DNA from: Citrobacter youngae
Lineage (GTDB): Bacteria > Pseudomonadota > Gammaproteobacteria > Enterobacterales > Enterobacteriaceae
Assembly (NCBI RefSeq): GCF_003818115.1
Contig: NZ_RPOI01000003.1
Span: 62,001-126,000, forward strand
Reading direction: 5' to 3'
Length of the DNA: 64,000 nucleotides
A program made the translations under genes and the position numbers. The notes beneath the pieces were generated by a model. That model worked only from the letters and a program-made list of their open reading frames with translations, ran no database searches and was not told the DNA's origin. Shown in pieces: positions 35,169 through 44,971 of the stretch (its first letter is position 1; each line of letters begins with the position of its first letter).

Positions 35169-36644
35169 TTACGCGTCAGCGCTTAATGCCGCAACGCACT
35201 CACGTGCGCCGTGTTCACATAACTGTTGATACGCCGCAATAATGGTCTCCACAAAGTCGGCGTTTTCCGCCAGATCATGACCAAAAATGCCAGACAGCCC
35301 CAGCAGCGCCGTCACACGCTCGGCTCCCTGGTACTGTTGGTTAATGCGCTGAAATTCCGCCAGCATTGGGTCGACAACATCAATGGCCTGCCCCTGCTCA
35401 TCCACACCGTGGGTGTAGCGCATCCAGCCCGCCACGCCCAACGCCAGATGACGCCAGCCGCTGGCGTTTTGCAGGTGCAGACGCACCGGGTCCAGCAGGC
35501 GCTGCGGTAATTTCTGGCTGCCGTCCATCGCAATCTGCCAGGTACGGTGGCGCAGAGACGGGTTGCTGAAACGTTCGATTAGCAGCGTGGCGTAGGCGTT
35601 GAGATCGGTGCCTTCCGGCATCGAGAGCGTCGGCGCTTGCTCCTGCATCATCAGCGCAAACGCCGCTTTGCGGTACGCCGGGTTGGTCATAGTATCGGCG
35701 ATGGTTTCATAGCCGCCGAGATAACCCAGATATGCGAGGAAAGAGTGGCTGCCGTTGAGCATGCGCAGTTTCATCATTTCAAACGGCACCACGTCGGCTA
35801 CGAACTGTGCGCCAACCTTGTCCCAGTCAGGACGACCGTTGACAAAATTGTCTTCAATTACCCACTGACGGAACGGCTCGCAGGCGATAGCACACGGATC
35901 GTAAACGCCCAGCTGGTTGGCAATCTCCTGCAACGTTTCCGCCGTCGCCGCCGGAACAATGCGGTCGACCATAGTACACGGGAAAGTCGCATTAGCTTCA
36001 ATCCACTGCGCCAGCTGCGGGTCGCGCGCCTGCGCCAGCCCCAGTACCGCGACTTTCGCCACATGCCCATTTTCACGTACGTTATCGCAGGACATCACGG
36101 TAAAAGCCGCCAGCCCCTGCTCACGGCGCAGGTACAGCGCTTGTACGATGTAACCAATCGCCGATTTCGGCGCGGTCGGATTCGCCAGATCGTGTTTAAT
36201 CAGCGGGTTATTGAGATCTAACTGACCGCTGGCCGCATCGGTGCAGTAGCCTTTTTCGGTGACCGTCAGCGAAACAATTGCCGTCTGCGGGCGCGCCATC
36301 GCCTGTAAAATACCGTCACAGCCGTCAAGATCCGGGTGCAGCGCTTCTTTCATTGAGCCGATCACTTTCAGCACGGTGTTGTCCGCGCCTTTTTCCGCCA
36401 CGGTATACAGCAGTTGCTGCTTGCGCAGATTTTCAATCAGTACGCGGTCGTTACCCGGCATCAGGTTAACTTCACAGATCCCCCAGTCGCTGTCGGTGGT
36501 TTCCAGCAAATGATGGGTATACAGCGCCTGATGCGCGCGGTGAAAAGCGCCGCATCCCAGGTGAACAATGCGGGATTGCAGGCGCGAGCGGTCCCATGCA
36601 GGGCGCGCAACCGGCAGGTCGCTATTGGCAATTGTCGTTGTCAT
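35169..36644 (-). CDS. uxuB: Fructuronate reductase (D-mannonate oxidoreductase) UxuB
   Basis: Polyol-dehydrogenase-family enzyme that reduces D-fructuronate to D-mannonate with NADH in glucuronate catabolism. It has 491 residues, close to the E. coli 486. The N-terminal IVHLGCGAFHRAHQALYTHHLL carries the dinucleotide-binding region, and the catalytic segment includes KLRMLNGSHSFLAYLGYL. The start is ATG 36644 behind GGAG; a longer upstream frame has no ribosome site. It is 79 bp downstream of uxuA, with a hairpin between them. Confidence 0.94.
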   Translation of the reverse strand: MTTTIANSDLPVARPAWDRSRLQSRIVHLGCGAFHRAHQALYTHHLLETTDSDWGICEVNLMPGNDRVLIENLRKQQLLYTVAEKGADNTVLKVIGSMKEALHPDLDGCDGILQAMARPQTAIVSLTVTEKGYCTDAASGQLDLNNPLIKHDLANPTAPKSAIGYIVQALYLRREQGLAAFTVMSCDNVRENGHVAKVAVLGLAQARDPQLAQWIEANATFPCTMVDRIVPAATAETLQEIANQLGVYDPCAIACEPFRQWVIEDNFVNGRPDWDKVGAQFVADVVPFEMMKLRMLNGSHSFLAYLGYLGGYETIADTMTNPAYRKAAFALMMQEQAPTLSMPEGTDLNAYATLLIERFSNPSLRHRTWQIAMDGSQKLPQRLLDPVRLHLQNASGWRHLALGVAGWMRYTHGVDEQGQAIDVVDPMLAEFQRINQQYQGAERVTALLGLSGIFGHDLAENADFVETIIAAYQQLCEHGARECVAALSADA

Positions 36645-36684
36645 CGTGAACTCCAGAACCCGTTGAAAGGCCAACGGATGAGAA

Positions 36685-36715
36685 AAGAAAAAAGCCGGCC
36701 AGACTGGTGGCCGGC
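36685..36715 (-). terminator. Hairpin between uxuA and uxuB
   Basis: GCCGGCCA/TGGCCGGC, an 8-bp stem with a 6-nt loop, followed on the minus strand by a T-rich stretch. This is an intrinsic terminator shape inside the uxuAB operon, so it may lower uxuB expression or protect the uxuA message. Confidence 0.65.
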
Positions 36716-36723
36716 AACTCACT

Positions 36724-37908
36724 TTAGCGGCTGAAGAAAGCGCGCTGGATAGCCATCTCAACGCCGCGCACTTCCGCCAGCCCTTTCAGGCGACCAATCG
36801 CGGAGTAGCCTGGGTTGGTTTTCTTTTTCAGATCGTCCAGCATCTGGTGGCCATGGTCCGGACGCATGGGGATCAGATCCTCTTTGCCCTCGGCTTTACG
36901 GCGTTGTTCTTCTTCAACGATCGCTTTCACCACTTCGTACATGTCGACATCGCCATTCAGATGCGCCGCCTCATGGAAGGTTTTCGGGTTATCTTCACGC
37001 AGCGTGGAGCGCAGATGGGTGAAGTAAATACGTGGGCCAAACTGTTTGATCATGTCGACCAGATCGTTGTCTGCCCGAACGCCGTAGGAGCCGGTGCACA
37101 TGGTGAAACCGTTCGCCATGCTGTTGACCGTATCGACCATCCACTGCATATCTTCCACGGTGGAAACAATGCGCGGCAGGCCAAGGATCGGGCGCGGCGG
37201 ATCGTCCGGGTGTACCGCCATGCGTACGCCAGCTTCTTCCGCCACTGGAATAATCGCCTTCAGGAAGACGGCGAAATTCTCACGCAGCGCGGCTTTATCG
37301 ATATCTTTATAGCGCGCCAGATGCTGGCGGAACTGGTCGAGCGTGTAGCCTTCTTCCGCACCCGGCAGACCGGCGATGATGTTGCGGGTCAGACGCGCCT
37401 TATCTTCATCGCTCATGGTAGCGAAGCGTTCATTTGCCTGAGCAATCTCTTCGGCGGTGTAATCCGCTTCCGCGCCCGGACGCTGGAGGATATGCAGCTC
37501 AAAGGCGGCAAATTCAATCTGGTCAAAACGCAGCGCTTTGGAGCCGTCCGGCAGGACGTATTCCAGGTCGGTACGGGTCCAGTCGAGAACCGGCATGAAG
37601 TTGTAGCACACGGTACGAATACCGCACTGAGCCAGGTTACGCAGGCTTTGCTGGTAGTTGGCGATCCACTGCAGATAGTTACCGGAACGGGTTTTAATGT
37701 CTTCGTGGATCGGTACGCTTTCGACGACCGACCAGACCAGGCCCGCCTGCTCAATAATGGCTTTGCGTTTTAGGATCTCATCAACTGTCCACACTTCCCC
37801 GTTCGGGATATGGTGCAAAGCGGTGACAACACCTGTGGCACCCGCCTGACGTACATCCGCTAAGGTGACCGGATCGTTAGGACCATACCAGCGCCATGTC
37901 TGTTCCAT
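36724..37908 (-). CDS. uxuA: D-mannonate dehydratase UxuA
   Basis: Converts D-mannonate to 2-keto-3-deoxygluconate. It has 394 residues with the TIM-barrel UxuA signatures: the opening [37 protein letters not shown] (first about 37 residues), [21 protein letters not shown] (metal-binding His and Asp), and the C-terminal [10 protein letters not shown]. It is manganese/iron dependent. It is the first gene of the uxuAB operon, divergent from gntP, and its upstream region shares UxuR-type operators with gntP. Confidence 0.95.
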   Translation of the reverse strand: MEQTWRWYGPNDPVTLADVRQAGATGVVTALHHIPNGEVWTVDEILKRKAIIEQAGLVWSVVESVPIHEDIKTRSGNYLQWIANYQQSLRNLAQCGIRTVCYNFMPVLDWTRTDLEYVLPDGSKALRFDQIEFAAFELHILQRPGAEADYTAEEIAQANERFATMSDEDKARLTRNIIAGLPGAEEGYTLDQFRQHLARYKDIDKAALRENFAVFLKAIIPVAEEAGVRMAVHPDDPPRPILGLPRIVSTVEDMQWMVDTVNSMANGFTMCTGSYGVRADNDLVDMIKQFGPRIYFTHLRSTLREDNPKTFHEAAHLNGDVDMYEVVKAIVEEEQRRKAEGKEDLIPMRPDHGHQMLDDLKKKTNPGYSAIGRLKGLAEVRGVEMAIQRAFFSR

Positions 37909-37994
37909 GTTTTATTCCTCGTTACGTTATGGACTCGACGATATGGCACATAAATTCCTCCTTTTGGTATGACATGTCAACCTGAAGCTCAAAA

Positions 37995-38006
37995 TTGGTT
38001 AACCAA
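37995..38006. promoter_or_regulatory. UxuR/ExuR-type operator, uxuA-gntP intergenic region
   Basis: TTGGTTAACCAA, a perfect 12-bp palindrome and the core of the known UxuR/ExuR box (AAATTGGTTAACCAA context at 37992-38006), 87 bp upstream of the uxuA start codon. Confidence 0.75.
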
Positions 38007-38079
38007 ATCACAATTCATGCTGATGATACCGCCATTTTACGGCCATGCAGCCCAGTAAGAATGTAAACATGTAACGCAA

Positions 38080-38095
38080 TGTGACATTCATCGCA
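38080..38095. promoter_or_regulatory. CRP site upstream of gntP
   Basis: TGTGA-CATTCA-TCGCA, one mismatch from TGTGA-N6-TCACA, between the two UxuR-type operators. It fits catabolite control of gntP and uxuAB. Confidence 0.6.
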
Positions 38096-38098
38096 TCA

Positions 38099-38112
38099 AT
38101 GGTTAACCAATA
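38099..38112. promoter_or_regulatory. Second UxuR-type operator near gntP
   Basis: ATGGTTAACCAATA has the same GGTTAACC core as the site at 37995, about 105 bp away, i.e. about ten helical turns, so looping between the two is possible. A half-site, CAACCAA, occurs again at 38147. Confidence 0.65.
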
Positions 38113-38167
38113 TATGTAACATCTCAACCAAAGTCATAATAGTTCAACCAATAAAGGTAGACGTTAT

Positions 38168-39511
38168 ATGCACGTTCTCAATATTCTGTGGGTCGTATTC
38201 GGCATCGGTCTGATGCTGGTGCTCAATCTAAGATTCAAAATAAACTCGATGGTCGCCCTGCTGCTGGCGGCGCTCTCGGTCGGTATGCTGGCGGGTATGG
38301 ATTTAATGGAGCTGCTGCACACCATGAAATCCGGTTTTGGCAGCACGCTGGGTGAACTGGCGATTATCGTGGTATTCGGGGCGGTCATCGGTAAGCTGAT
38401 GGTTGATTCCGGGGCGGCGCATCAGATTGCCCATACGCTGCTGGCGCGCCTCGGCCTGCGCTACGTGCAGCTGTCGGTGATCATTATTGGTCTGATCTTC
38501 GGCCTGGCGATGTTCTATGAAGTGGCATTTATTATGCTGGCGCCGCTGGTGATCGTCATTGCCGCAGAGGCGAAGATCCCGTTCCTCAAGCTGGCGATCC
38601 CCGCCGTTGCTGCCGCCACCACCGCCCACTCGCTGTTCCCACCGCAGCCGGGCCCGGTTGCGCTGGTTAACGCCTACGGCGCGGACATGGGCATGGTCTA
38701 CATCTACGGTATTCTGGTGACCATTCCGAGCGTGATCTGCGCCGGGCTTATCCTGCCGAAGTTCCTCGGCAACCTCGATCGCCCAACGCCGTCATTCATG
38801 AAGGCCGACGTACCGGTTGACCAGAATAACCTGCCATCCTTCGGTGTTTCTATCCTGGTGCCGCTGATCCCGGCGATCATCATGATCTCCACCACCATCG
38901 CCAACATCTGGCTGGTGAAAGGGACGCAGGCGTGGGAAGTGGTCAACTTCTTAGGCTCTTCACCGATTGCAATGTTTATCGCTATGGTTGTCGCCTTCGT
39001 GCTGTTTGGTACCGCGCGTGGTCACGACATGCAGTGGGTGATGAATGCCTTTGAAAACGCGGTGAAAAGCATCGCCATGGTGATCCTGATCATCGGCGCG
39101 GGCGGTGTACTGAAGCAGACCATTATTGATACCGGCATTGGCGATACCATCGGCATGCTGATGTCGCACGGCAATATTTCTCCGTACATCATGGCGTGGT
39201 TGATAACCGTGCTGATTCGTCTGGCAACCGGTCAGGGCGTAGTCTCAGCCATGACGGCAGCGGGGATTATTAGCGCCGCCATTCTCGACCCGGCAACCGG
39301 CCAACTGGTTGGCGTTGACCCGGCGTTACTGGTGCTGGCAACGGCGGCGGGCTCCAACACCCTGACCCATATCAACGATGCCTCGTTCTGGCTGTTCAAA
39401 GGCTACTTTGACCTGTCGGTGAAGGATACGCTGAAAACCTGGGGTCTGCTGGAGCTGGTGAACTCCGTGGTTGGCCTGATTATCGTGTTGATCATCAGCA
39501 TGATTGCATAA
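38168..39511 (+). CDS. gntP: Gluconate/fructuronate permease GntP
   Basis: GntP-family proton symporter, 447 residues, same length as E. coli GntP. There are about a dozen hydrophobic segments. Family motifs visible are [43 protein letters not shown] and [24 protein letters not shown] near the end. In E. coli this permease is induced with uxuAB and proved to carry fructuronate as well as gluconate, which explains the shared regulatory region. A paralogue, idnT, lies at 55936. Confidence 0.94.
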   Translation: MHVLNILWVVFGIGLMLVLNLRFKINSMVALLLAALSVGMLAGMDLMELLHTMKSGFGSTLGELAIIVVFGAVIGKLMVDSGAAHQIAHTLLARLGLRYVQLSVIIIGLIFGLAMFYEVAFIMLAPLVIVIAAEAKIPFLKLAIPAVAAATTAHSLFPPQPGPVALVNAYGADMGMVYIYGILVTIPSVICAGLILPKFLGNLDRPTPSFMKADVPVDQNNLPSFGVSILVPLIPAIIMISTTIANIWLVKGTQAWEVVNFLGSSPIAMFIAMVVAFVLFGTARGHDMQWVMNAFENAVKSIAMVILIIGAGGVLKQTIIDTGIGDTIGMLMSHGNISPYIMAWLITVLIRLATGQGVVSAMTAAGIISAAILDPATGQLVGVDPALLVLATAAGSNTLTHINDASFWLFKGYFDLSVKDTLKTWGLLELVNSVVGLIIVLIISMIA

Positions 39512-39518
39512 CGTTGAT

Positions 39519-39550
39519 ACCGCTCTGGCCCGCAGCGCCAGAGCGGTTTT
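39519..39550 (+). terminator. Intrinsic terminator of gntP
   Basis: ACCGCTCTGG/CCAGAGCGGT, a 10-bp stem with a 9-nt loop, followed by a short T-run, eight bases after the gntP stop. Confidence 0.8.
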
Positions 39551-39560
39551 CCATCCTGCC

Positions 39561-40253
39561 TCAACAATCCTCAATAATCAGATACACCGCCTTCACCGGG
39601 CCATGCACCCCAACTACCTTAATAAGCTCAATATCCGCCGTCGAGCTGGGCCCACTGATGATGTTAATGCATGATGGCATACGCTCACCGGCCTGCGCCT
39701 TCTGATGCAGTTTTTCTGCCAGTTGCGCCACGCGCGGCAGGATAGCGCTTTTGCGTAGCACGAAAATTGAGGACTCCGGCAGCAGGCTAATTGAACGCCC
39801 ACGCTCCGGTGCGGAAAACAGCACCACGCCGCCGGACTCGGTCAGGCCATACTCGGCATACACCACGCCCACTTTCGCCTGCTCGGCCTGAGTAATATTT
39901 TCGCTGCCACGCGCCGGATCCCAGACCACGGCGTTACATTCCTGTTGCAAGCGTTCGGTAATGCCCAGCGCCGCCAGCCGGCTGTCGCCGCTGATGACCA
40001 CCGGCTGACCCAACTCTTCGCACAGGCGTTGCGCGGCTTCTGCGGCCTGGTCTTCGCGAGTCAGCTCACAGCGAGCCAGCATCACCTCGCTGGCAAACTG
40101 GACAAACGCATCGCAGCGCTGCTGCGGGCTAAGTTCGGTCAGGCGTTCATTGGCATAGTTGTTCACCGGCGCGGCATCCGTTTGCGGCTCAAAACGCAGC
40201 GGGCGGCCCAGCGCCTGGGCGATGGTGTCTAAAAATGCGGTACGGTTATCCAT
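39561..40253 (-). CDS. lutC: Lactate utilization protein LutC (LUD domain; YkgG-like)
   Basis: Third subunit of the LutABC iron-sulfur L-lactate oxidising system, 230 residues from ATG 40253. That start overlaps lutB by 8 bp and follows AGGAGA (minus strand). The LUD domain is recognisable from VVYAEYGLTESGGVVLFSAPERGRSISLLPESSIFVL and NIISGPSSTADIELIKVVGVHGP near the C-terminus. It belongs to an operon transcribed lutA-lutB-lutC. Confidence 0.87.
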   Translation of the reverse strand: MDNRTAFLDTIAQALGRPLRFEPQTDAAPVNNYANERLTELSPQQRCDAFVQFASEVMLARCELTREDQAAEAAQRLCEELGQPVVISGDSRLAALGITERLQQECNAVVWDPARGSENITQAEQAKVGVVYAEYGLTESGGVVLFSAPERGRSISLLPESSIFVLRKSAILPRVAQLAEKLHQKAQAGERMPSCINIISGPSSTADIELIKVVGVHGPVKAVYLIIEDC

Positions 40254-41673
40254 TCTTTTTCTCCTGCGCCTGATGTTTCTTAAACCAGCTGCGGAAGCTC
40301 TCACCGTCGGCATCAGGAAGATCGCGCGCCTCCATCCAGTCACCAATCGCGCCAACCTTGAGCGGGGTTTTGCCACCGTTGATAAACCAGCTCGCCGCAT
40401 GTGCGCCCGCCATCATCCCGACTTTCCACAGCCCCGGATGGCTATTGGCATATGCGAACATTTTTATCGCCCGCCGCTCGGCTTTCGGCGTAATGCCCTC
40501 CTCGGCCATCACCCGGCGATGACGCAGGATCAGTTTTGACAGCGGAATTTTAACCGGACAAACGCTGTCACAGGCCGTGCATAATGAACAGGCGTATGGC
40601 AGATCTTTAAAATCTTTATAGCCACCGAGCAGCGGAGAGATCACCGCGCCGATAGGGCCGGGATAGATAGAACCATAACCGTGTCCGCCAATGTGGCGGT
40701 ACGCCGGGCAGGTGTTCATACAAGCCCCGCAGCGGATGCAGCGCAGCACATCGCGAAACTCTGAGCTCAGCACCTGCGAGCGGCCGTTATCGACAATCAC
40801 CAGGTGGAACTCTTCCGGGCCGTCGACGTTATCCGCCTCACGTGGGCCGGTGAGCCAGGTGTTATAGCCCGTCAGACGCGCGCCCACGGCGCTGCGCGCC
40901 AGCATGGTGATCAGCACATCCACATCGGCAAAGGTCGGTGCGATACGCTCCATGCCCATCACCGCAATGTGCGTTTTCGGCAACGTGGTACACATCCGCG
41001 CGTTGCCTTCGTTGGTCACCAGGCATACAGAGCCGGTTTCCGCCACAGCAAAGTTACAGCCGGTAATACCGATTTCGGCACTGAGGAAATCCTCGCGGAT
41101 CTTCTGGCGAATGAATAAGGTCATCGCCTCTGGCGTTTCCGGGCCGTCATACCCCAGACGCTCATGCAGCACGCGGCGGATCTGATAGCGATCTTTATGA
41201 ATAGCCGGGACCACAACGTGCGAAGGCGGATCCTGATCCAACTGCAGGATATATTCGCCGAGATCGGTTTCGATCACCTGAATTCCGGCATCCTGCAGCA
41301 CATGGTTGACGCCGATCTCTTCGGTCACCATCGACTTGGACTTCACCACCTTCTTCGCATTTTTACTTTGCGCGACCTGCAAAATGTAGCGGGTAGCGTC
41401 TTCTTTGGTCTTTGCGAAATAAACGTGGCCGCCGTTTTGCGTCACTTTCTCGGAGAGTTGATACAAGTAAGCGTCGAGGTTGCTCAGAACATGATCGCGG
41501 ATCTGGCTGGCACGATCGCGCCAGTCTTCCCAGTGGCCTAGCTCATCAACCATTTTCTGCCGATTCGCACCAATACGCTCCTGCGCGTTGGCCACGGCTT
41601 TGCGCATGATCGGATCTTCGATCTGCTGACGAATGCGCAGTTTAAACTCTACATCGCTGGTTTTTATCGACAT
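40246..41673 (-). CDS. lutB: Lactate utilization iron-sulfur protein LutB (YkgF-like)
   Basis: A 475-residue protein: an LUD domain in the first 300 residues (SKSMVTEEIGVNHVLQDAG, VTNEGNARMCTTLPKTHI), then two [4Fe-4S] ferredoxin-type motifs, CIRCGACMNTCPAY and CSLCTACDSVCPVKIP, and a C-terminal helical region. It transfers electrons from lactate oxidation. It is 10 bp downstream of lutA and overlaps lutC by 8 bp, which indicates tight co-expression. Confidence 0.9.
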   Translation of the reverse strand: MSIKTSDVEFKLRIRQQIEDPIMRKAVANAQERIGANRQKMVDELGHWEDWRDRASQIRDHVLSNLDAYLYQLSEKVTQNGGHVYFAKTKEDATRYILQVAQSKNAKKVVKSKSMVTEEIGVNHVLQDAGIQVIETDLGEYILQLDQDPPSHVVVPAIHKDRYQIRRVLHERLGYDGPETPEAMTLFIRQKIREDFLSAEIGITGCNFAVAETGSVCLVTNEGNARMCTTLPKTHIAVMGMERIAPTFADVDVLITMLARSAVGARLTGYNTWLTGPREADNVDGPEEFHLVIVDNGRSQVLSSEFRDVLRCIRCGACMNTCPAYRHIGGHGYGSIYPGPIGAVISPLLGGYKDFKDLPYACSLCTACDSVCPVKIPLSKLILRHRRVMAEEGITPKAERRAIKMFAYANSHPGLWKVGMMAGAHAASWFINGGKTPLKVGAIGDWMEARDLPDADGESFRSWFKKHQAQEKKNG

Positions 41674-41683
41674 CTCTTTCCCC

Positions 41684-42403
41684 TCAGCGGCTCATCAGCA
41701 CTTCAGCAATATGCATCACTTTGACCGGCTGGCCTTCGCGTTGCAGTCGGCCGCCAATGTTCAACAGGCAGCTGACGTCAGCGCCGATCAAAAACTCCGG
41801 CTTCGCATCCATCAGATGTAAGACTTTCTCTTTCACCATCTCACCGGATATCTCGGCCATCTTGACCGAGAACGTCCCGCCAAAGCCGCAGCAGGTGTCC
41901 TGATCGGCAAACGTCAACAGCTCCAGTCCGCGCACGTTTTTCAGCAGCGTCAGCGGCTCTTCCTTCACTCCCAGCTTGCGGGTCAGGCTGCAGGAAGGAT
42001 GATATACCGCGCGGCCCTGCAGGCTGGCGCCGACATCCACCACACCCAGTTTGTTGACGATAAAAGAGGTGAGATCCTGCATACGTCCGGCAACCTTCTC
42101 GGCGCGCAGCGCCCATTCAGGCTCATCCGCCAGATACGTCGGGTAGCTTTTTACCGCGTAGGTGCAGGAGCCTGCCGGGGAGATAATTGGATCGTCGTTG
42201 TCTTCCAGGGCGGCGATCAGGTTTTTCATCCCGGGGATCGCCTCTTTGATGTAACCGCTGTTGATGGCTGGCTGACCGCAACACCCTTGCTTCTCGGGGA
42301 AATTAACGTGACAGCCCAGTTTTTCCAGCAGCAATACGGAGTCTCGTGCCATCCGTGATTTCAGGGCGTCACCAATACAGGTAACAAAGAAATTTACATT
42401 CAC
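41684..42403 (-). CDS. lutA: Lactate utilization protein LutA (YkgE-like, CCG domain)
   Basis: A 239-residue protein with two cysteine-rich CCG domains: LEKLGCHVNFPEKQGCCGQPAINSGY (about 28-53) and FADQDTCCGFGGTFSVKM (about 165-182). These are typical of the heterodisulfide-reductase-like subunit of LutABC and of glycolate oxidase GlcF. It is the first gene of the lutABC operon and is divergent from the lactate permease across 535 bp. Confidence 0.9.
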   Translation of the reverse strand: MNVNFFVTCIGDALKSRMARDSVLLLEKLGCHVNFPEKQGCCGQPAINSGYIKEAIPGMKNLIAALEDNDDPIISPAGSCTYAVKSYPTYLADEPEWALRAEKVAGRMQDLTSFIVNKLGVVDVGASLQGRAVYHPSCSLTRKLGVKEEPLTLLKNVRGLELLTFADQDTCCGFGGTFSVKMAEISGEMVKEKVLHLMDAKPEFLIGADVSCLLNIGGRLQREGQPVKVMHIAEVLMSR

Positions 42404-42938
42404 AATAATTACTCCATTGCTTCATTTCTGTTTATTGCGCTTGATATCGCTATATCACGCCCAGTCTTCTGTTTGCTGGTTTTGCCGATGTCTGGGTTCA
42501 TGGTGTTTGTTGGATCATGCTCCTGAGATGGTCGATTTCCGCTTCTTATATCAGGACCATCCTAAATGCCTGTATTTTCATTTGTATGACAAAATCAAAT
42601 AATCCTCCAATCAACTCGTACATGCAATACCCTGGTTTATTTCTTTCGGCCTCGCTCACATTTTTATATTGAAAACCACCGCGTTATGAACAGCTTAAAA
42701 ATAGTTTCAGGTGCTGACTATTCCTGTCACTACCATTAATAAAAAGGTTATTAAATAACTATTTATAGGTACTTAGCCTGCTCTTAAGTATATTTACCTG
42801 GCATTGAATTTTAATTAAAAGATTACAATAGTTACAAAACCATTAATCATAATTACTTTATTCACTGAAGCGATTCAGTTTGCATACTTTATTAGAACAG
42901 CAATGTAGCCTCCCCACCATAAATATAAATCAGGTTTA
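42404..42938. promoter_or_regulatory. Divergent lutABC / lactate permease regulatory region
   Basis: 535 bp, AT-rich on the permease side, with no credible gene. An inverted repeat ACTGAA-GCGA-TTCAGT at 42864-42879, about 60 bp before the permease start, is a possible operator. No regulator gene (such as lutR or lldR) is encoded next to it. Confidence 0.4.
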
Positions 42939-44513
42939 ATGAACCAATTGGGAATAGCAATGAACGAATATTTTATGTTTGCCCTGGCACTCTCTCCGTT
43001 ACTACTGATGGTATTTTTAATATTGAAATTGAAAATGCCCATCCATTATTCAGTACTGATCTCTTTGGTATTCACCGCTGCACTATCGGCAATATTCTGG
43101 GAAATGCCCGTACAAAATCTAAAAGCCGCGATAGGCTATGGCGCGCTGAAGGGATTATGGCCGATTGTGATTGTGATCCTCGGCGCTATCTTCAGTTATA
43201 ACGTCATGCAGGCGACCAAAGCGCTGGATATTCTGCGCGATATTCTCGCCAGTATTAGCGAAGATAAGCGTATTCAGGTGCTACTGATTTCATGGTGCTT
43301 TGGTGGATTTCTTGAAGCCGCGGCGGGTTATGGTACAGCGGTCGCCATTCCGATCGGTATTCTTATCGCACTGGGTTTCAATCCGCTGAAGGCGGCAATA
43401 GCCTCTCTGGTGGCAAATACCGTTCCCACTGCATTCGGCGCGGTCGGGATCCCGGTTTCTATTCTGGCAGAACAGGTTAACCTGCCGGTTTATACCTTAG
43501 GCGGAACCATTATTCTGCAGCTCGCGCTGTTTAATATCCTGCTGCCATTTGTGATTGTCTGCATTATTGGCGGCGGCCTGAAAGCCATTCGCGGCGTATT
43601 TCTGATCACGTTGATTTGCGGTATTACCACACTGGTTCCGCAGTATTTTGTCGCTATTCATCTCGGTGCTGAATTACCCGCCTTTGCCGGTAGCCTGGTC
43701 AGCCTGTTTGCCGTGGCAATGGTTAGTCGCCTGCGCAAAGGGAAAACCGATCCCGAGTGGCGAATTGAAGTCAGCCATACCCGCGAAACCACGCCGCGCT
43801 CGGCAAAAGTGTTGTTCCGAGTTGGCTCTATTTATCTGTTTATTTTTGTGTTTATCCTGATGTGTTCGCCGCTGTTCCCGACGATAAAAGGCGCAGCCTC
43901 ACAACTGGCCTCGGTGCTACATTTCACGTTGGCTGACGGCAAAACGATGGCGTTGAAAGTTGAATGGGTGACCACGCCAGGGATGTTGATCATCTTTGCG
44001 ACCATTATCGGTGGTTTTATTCAGGGAGCGTCCGCACGCGGGATGCTGGAAGTATTTATCAAAACGATTTTCCAGCTTAAAAACTCTATCGTTGCAATTA
44101 TGGCGATCGTCGCGCTGGCCACGGTGATGGATCTCAGCGGGATTATCTCCACGCTGGCGCAGTCGATTGTCGATCTGACCGGCAGCTCGTACGTCTTCCT
44201 CGCCCCGGTGATTGGCGCGCTGGGCACGTTCGTTACCGGCAGCGATACCAACTCGAACATTTTGTTCGGAAAACTGCAAACCATTGCCGCCAGCAAACTG
44301 CATATCGATCCCAACTGGCTGGCGGCGGCCAACACCTCTGGCGCAACGGGCGGAAAAATGATTTCGCCGCAAAGCATCGCCATCGCGGTATCCGCCACAA
44401 AAATGGACGGTCAGGCCAACCAGATCATGTCTGGCACCATGAAATACTGCTGCGCCTATATCGTGATCCTCGGCCTGAAAGTCGGTCTCTTTTATTACTG
44501 GTTTATGGCGTAA
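42939..44513 (+). CDS. L-lactate permease (LctP family)
   Basis: Lactate:H+ symporter of the LctP/GlcA family, 524 residues, about 12-13 hydrophobic segments. Conserved features are ISWCFGGFLEAAAGYGTAVAIP (about 111-132), PTAFGAVGIP, and the C-terminal TGSDTNSNILFG…NTSGATGGKMISPQSIAIA stretch. It is divergent from lutABC, so the locus holds both uptake and oxidation of L-lactate. Two starts are possible: ATG 42939 (after CAGG) and ATG 42960 (after GGGA). It is shorter and more diverged than E. coli LldP, so I do not assign that symbol. Confidence 0.88.
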   Translation: MNQLGIAMNEYFMFALALSPLLLMVFLILKLKMPIHYSVLISLVFTAALSAIFWEMPVQNLKAAIGYGALKGLWPIVIVILGAIFSYNVMQATKALDILRDILASISEDKRIQVLLISWCFGGFLEAAAGYGTAVAIPIGILIALGFNPLKAAIASLVANTVPTAFGAVGIPVSILAEQVNLPVYTLGGTIILQLALFNILLPFVIVCIIGGGLKAIRGVFLITLICGITTLVPQYFVAIHLGAELPAFAGSLVSLFAVAMVSRLRKGKTDPEWRIEVSHTRETTPRSAKVLFRVGSIYLFIFVFILMCSPLFPTIKGAASQLASVLHFTLADGKTMALKVEWVTTPGMLIIFATIIGGFIQGASARGMLEVFIKTIFQLKNSIVAIMAIVALATVMDLSGIISTLAQSIVDLTGSSYVFLAPVIGALGTFVTGSDTNSNILFGKLQTIAASKLHIDPNWLAAANTSGATGGKMISPQSIAIAVSATKMDGQANQIMSGTMKYCCAYIVILGLKVGLFYYWFMA

Positions 44514-44645
44514 GCCATTGTCAACCCCGTCAAATTCGCGGCAATCGTATTTGACGCAATGGTGAACTAAAAGGTTTACACCGACCCGGAATCGGAACGA
44601 CGTCACTGGCTTTACGATTTGTCGGCGCTGACTACAATAGCGCCG

Positions 44646-44798
44646 ATGTTTCAAATCGAGGATTGTTGTTATGTTGTGCTGGAAAAAGATGGTGAAGAAG
44701 TTCGACGCCTTTTCCGCGTTGATCCCACCACGCTACTTCCGGGTGTAATGCCTGATGGCGCTTCGCTTATCCCGCCTACGTTTAACGCTCTTTTGTAG
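44646..44798 (+). other. Possible small ORF upstream of a REP element
   Basis: A 50-codon frame beginning MFQIEDCCYVVLEKDGEEVRR and ending in the REP. A second overlapping frame from ATG 44670 (25 codons) has a better GAGG ribosome site. Neither matches a family I know. The 458-bp gap between the lactate permease and tutB otherwise holds only the REP element. Confidence 0.2.
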
Positions 44799-44830
44799 GC
44801 CGGATAAGGCGCAAGCGCCGCATCCGGCAG
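44750..44830. repeat. REP/BIME element downstream of the lactate permease
   Basis: GATGGCGCTTCGCTTATCCC faces TAGGCCGGATAAGGCGCAAG and ends with GCCGCATCCGGCAG; a two-unit convergent REP. Confidence 0.8.
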
Positions 44831-44971
44831 CGACCGCAGAATAAAGCACGTCTCCTTTCACTTACGCAGCCTGCACGCCCTTAACACCCTGACCCACAAA
44901 CGAAGCCACGCAAAACGGTAGATCAGCGGATGCTGAAATCGTAGCAATGTCAGAAACATAACTCCCCCGCG

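Noticed and set aside
36847-37773. 308-codon frame antisense to uxuA
   Set aside because: Shadow frame; uxuA is conserved and complete on the other strand.
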